A DNA stretch of 13,893 bases, taken from NCBI GenBank assembly GCA_947311285.1, contig CAMZKS010000047.1:1-13893 (forward strand), given 5' to 3'. The stretch comes from an uncultured bacterium (GTDB lineage: Bacteria; Patescibacteriota; Gracilibacteria; UBA4473). Positions 13,572 through 13,893 of this stretch are shown piece after piece. The translations under genes and the position numbers were made by a program. The notes beneath the pieces are model-generated. The model did no database searches. It had not been told where the DNA came from and saw only the letters and a list, made by a program, of their open reading frames with translations. Position 1 is the first letter of the stretch, and each line of letters begins with the position of its first letter.

Positions 13572-13893
13572 TTGAAGAAAAGGAACTGCCATTTTTTCCA
13601 GTTAGGTTCTTCGTTTTTAATTTTTAGCACCTGGGCTCGTGCGGCTTCTGTTGGTAGAATTTCTAGTTTTTCTTCAACAAGAACTATTACTTGTTCACCT
13701 GGTAATTTTTTACCCATCTGCATTTTAGCTTCTTTTTCCAGACGTTGAGGCGTTTTTAAATAGGCTAAATGTCGATTTTTATCATCAATTTCAGTTTGTA
13801 GTTTTTGGTTGGTCAAGTGAATTTCGTCAATTTCAGCTTTAACTTTTCGTGATTCATGTAAAAAACTGGCGATAGAATACAGTAACCAAAACA
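13568..13893 (-). CDS. Septum formation initiator (FtsB/DivIC family), 5' truncated by window edge
   Basis: The frame is open from the TAA (13570-13568) through the right edge of the window, so the start is outside. What is visible is ~107 residues: the end of a membrane helix (FWLLYSIASFL), a coiled-coil stretch (SRKVKAEIDEIHLTNQKLQTEIDDKN), then PQRLEKEAKMQMGKKLPGEQVIVLVEE, the family's 'pe.iEkeAR..lg.vkpGE.vv.v' ending. FtsB/DivIC proteins are single-span scaffolds in the divisome that link FtsL, FtsQ/DivIB and septal wall synthases. A TTG at 13816 could be mistaken for the start, but the frame clearly continues upstream into the helix. The C-terminal tail after the motif is 30 residues. 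Confidence 0.85.
   Translation of the reverse strand, partial: FWLLYSIASFLHESRKVKAEIDEIHLTNQKLQTEIDDKNRHLAYLKTPQRLEKEAKMQMGKKLPGEQVIVLVEEKLEILPTEAARAQVLKIKNEEPNWKKWQFLFFN

Noticed and set aside
1..13893. CRISPR arrays, tRNA or rRNA genes, prophage genes
   Set aside because: No regularly spaced repeats, no complete cloverleaf, no rRNA-like sequence and no phage structural or integrase genes were found by eye.

Overview
The window is about 14 kb of AT-rich bacterial chromosome, with a standard genetic code and mostly weak Shine-Dalgarno signals. The first gene ends in a surface-protein tail that I recognise from Patescibacteria (Candidate Phyla Radiation) genomes, and the PemK/MazF-like toxin fits the same group. 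I therefore lean towards a patescibacterium at moderate confidence; the BolA plus monothiol glutaredoxin pair would be a less common gain there.

Layout. 1-1858: 3' part of a large pilus/surface-associated beta-rich protein (+). 1914-2918: WecA/TagO-type polyprenyl-phosphate sugar-1-phosphate transferase (+). 2970-3863: class I fructose-bisphosphate aldolase (-). 3967-6322: a segment bounded by inverted 20-mers (19/20 identical) and flanked on both sides by AAAG. It holds about 0.5 kb of dense hairpin and pseudoknot-like structure with no ORF, and an Na+/H+ antiporter-like gene (-) with a hairpin-rich leader. I read it as a possible non-autonomous mobile or transferred island. 6553-6948: lone PemK/MazF-like toxin (+) behind a terminator-like hairpin. 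7041-8904: murD-bolA-grxD (+), tightly packed. 8951-10240: nusA (-), convergent with grxD across a bidirectional terminator. 10476-13571: an operon (+) of an HTTM-like membrane protein broken by a -1 frameshift at a U UUU UUA heptamer, a 62-aa single-span membrane protein, and a fusion of an orotate-phosphoribosyltransferase-like domain with a PQQ-type beta-propeller. 13568-13893: FtsB/DivIC-like septum protein (-), cut by the window edge.

How the genes relate. Housekeeping parts cover envelope building (wecA-like, murD, divIC-like), central carbon metabolism (aldolase), transcription (nusA) and Fe-S or redox handling (bolA-grxD). The least explained parts are the island with the structured segment and antiporter, and the three-gene membrane/PRTase/propeller operon. 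Both are candidates for undescribed systems. All calls are by eye; no database search, folding program or alignment was run.
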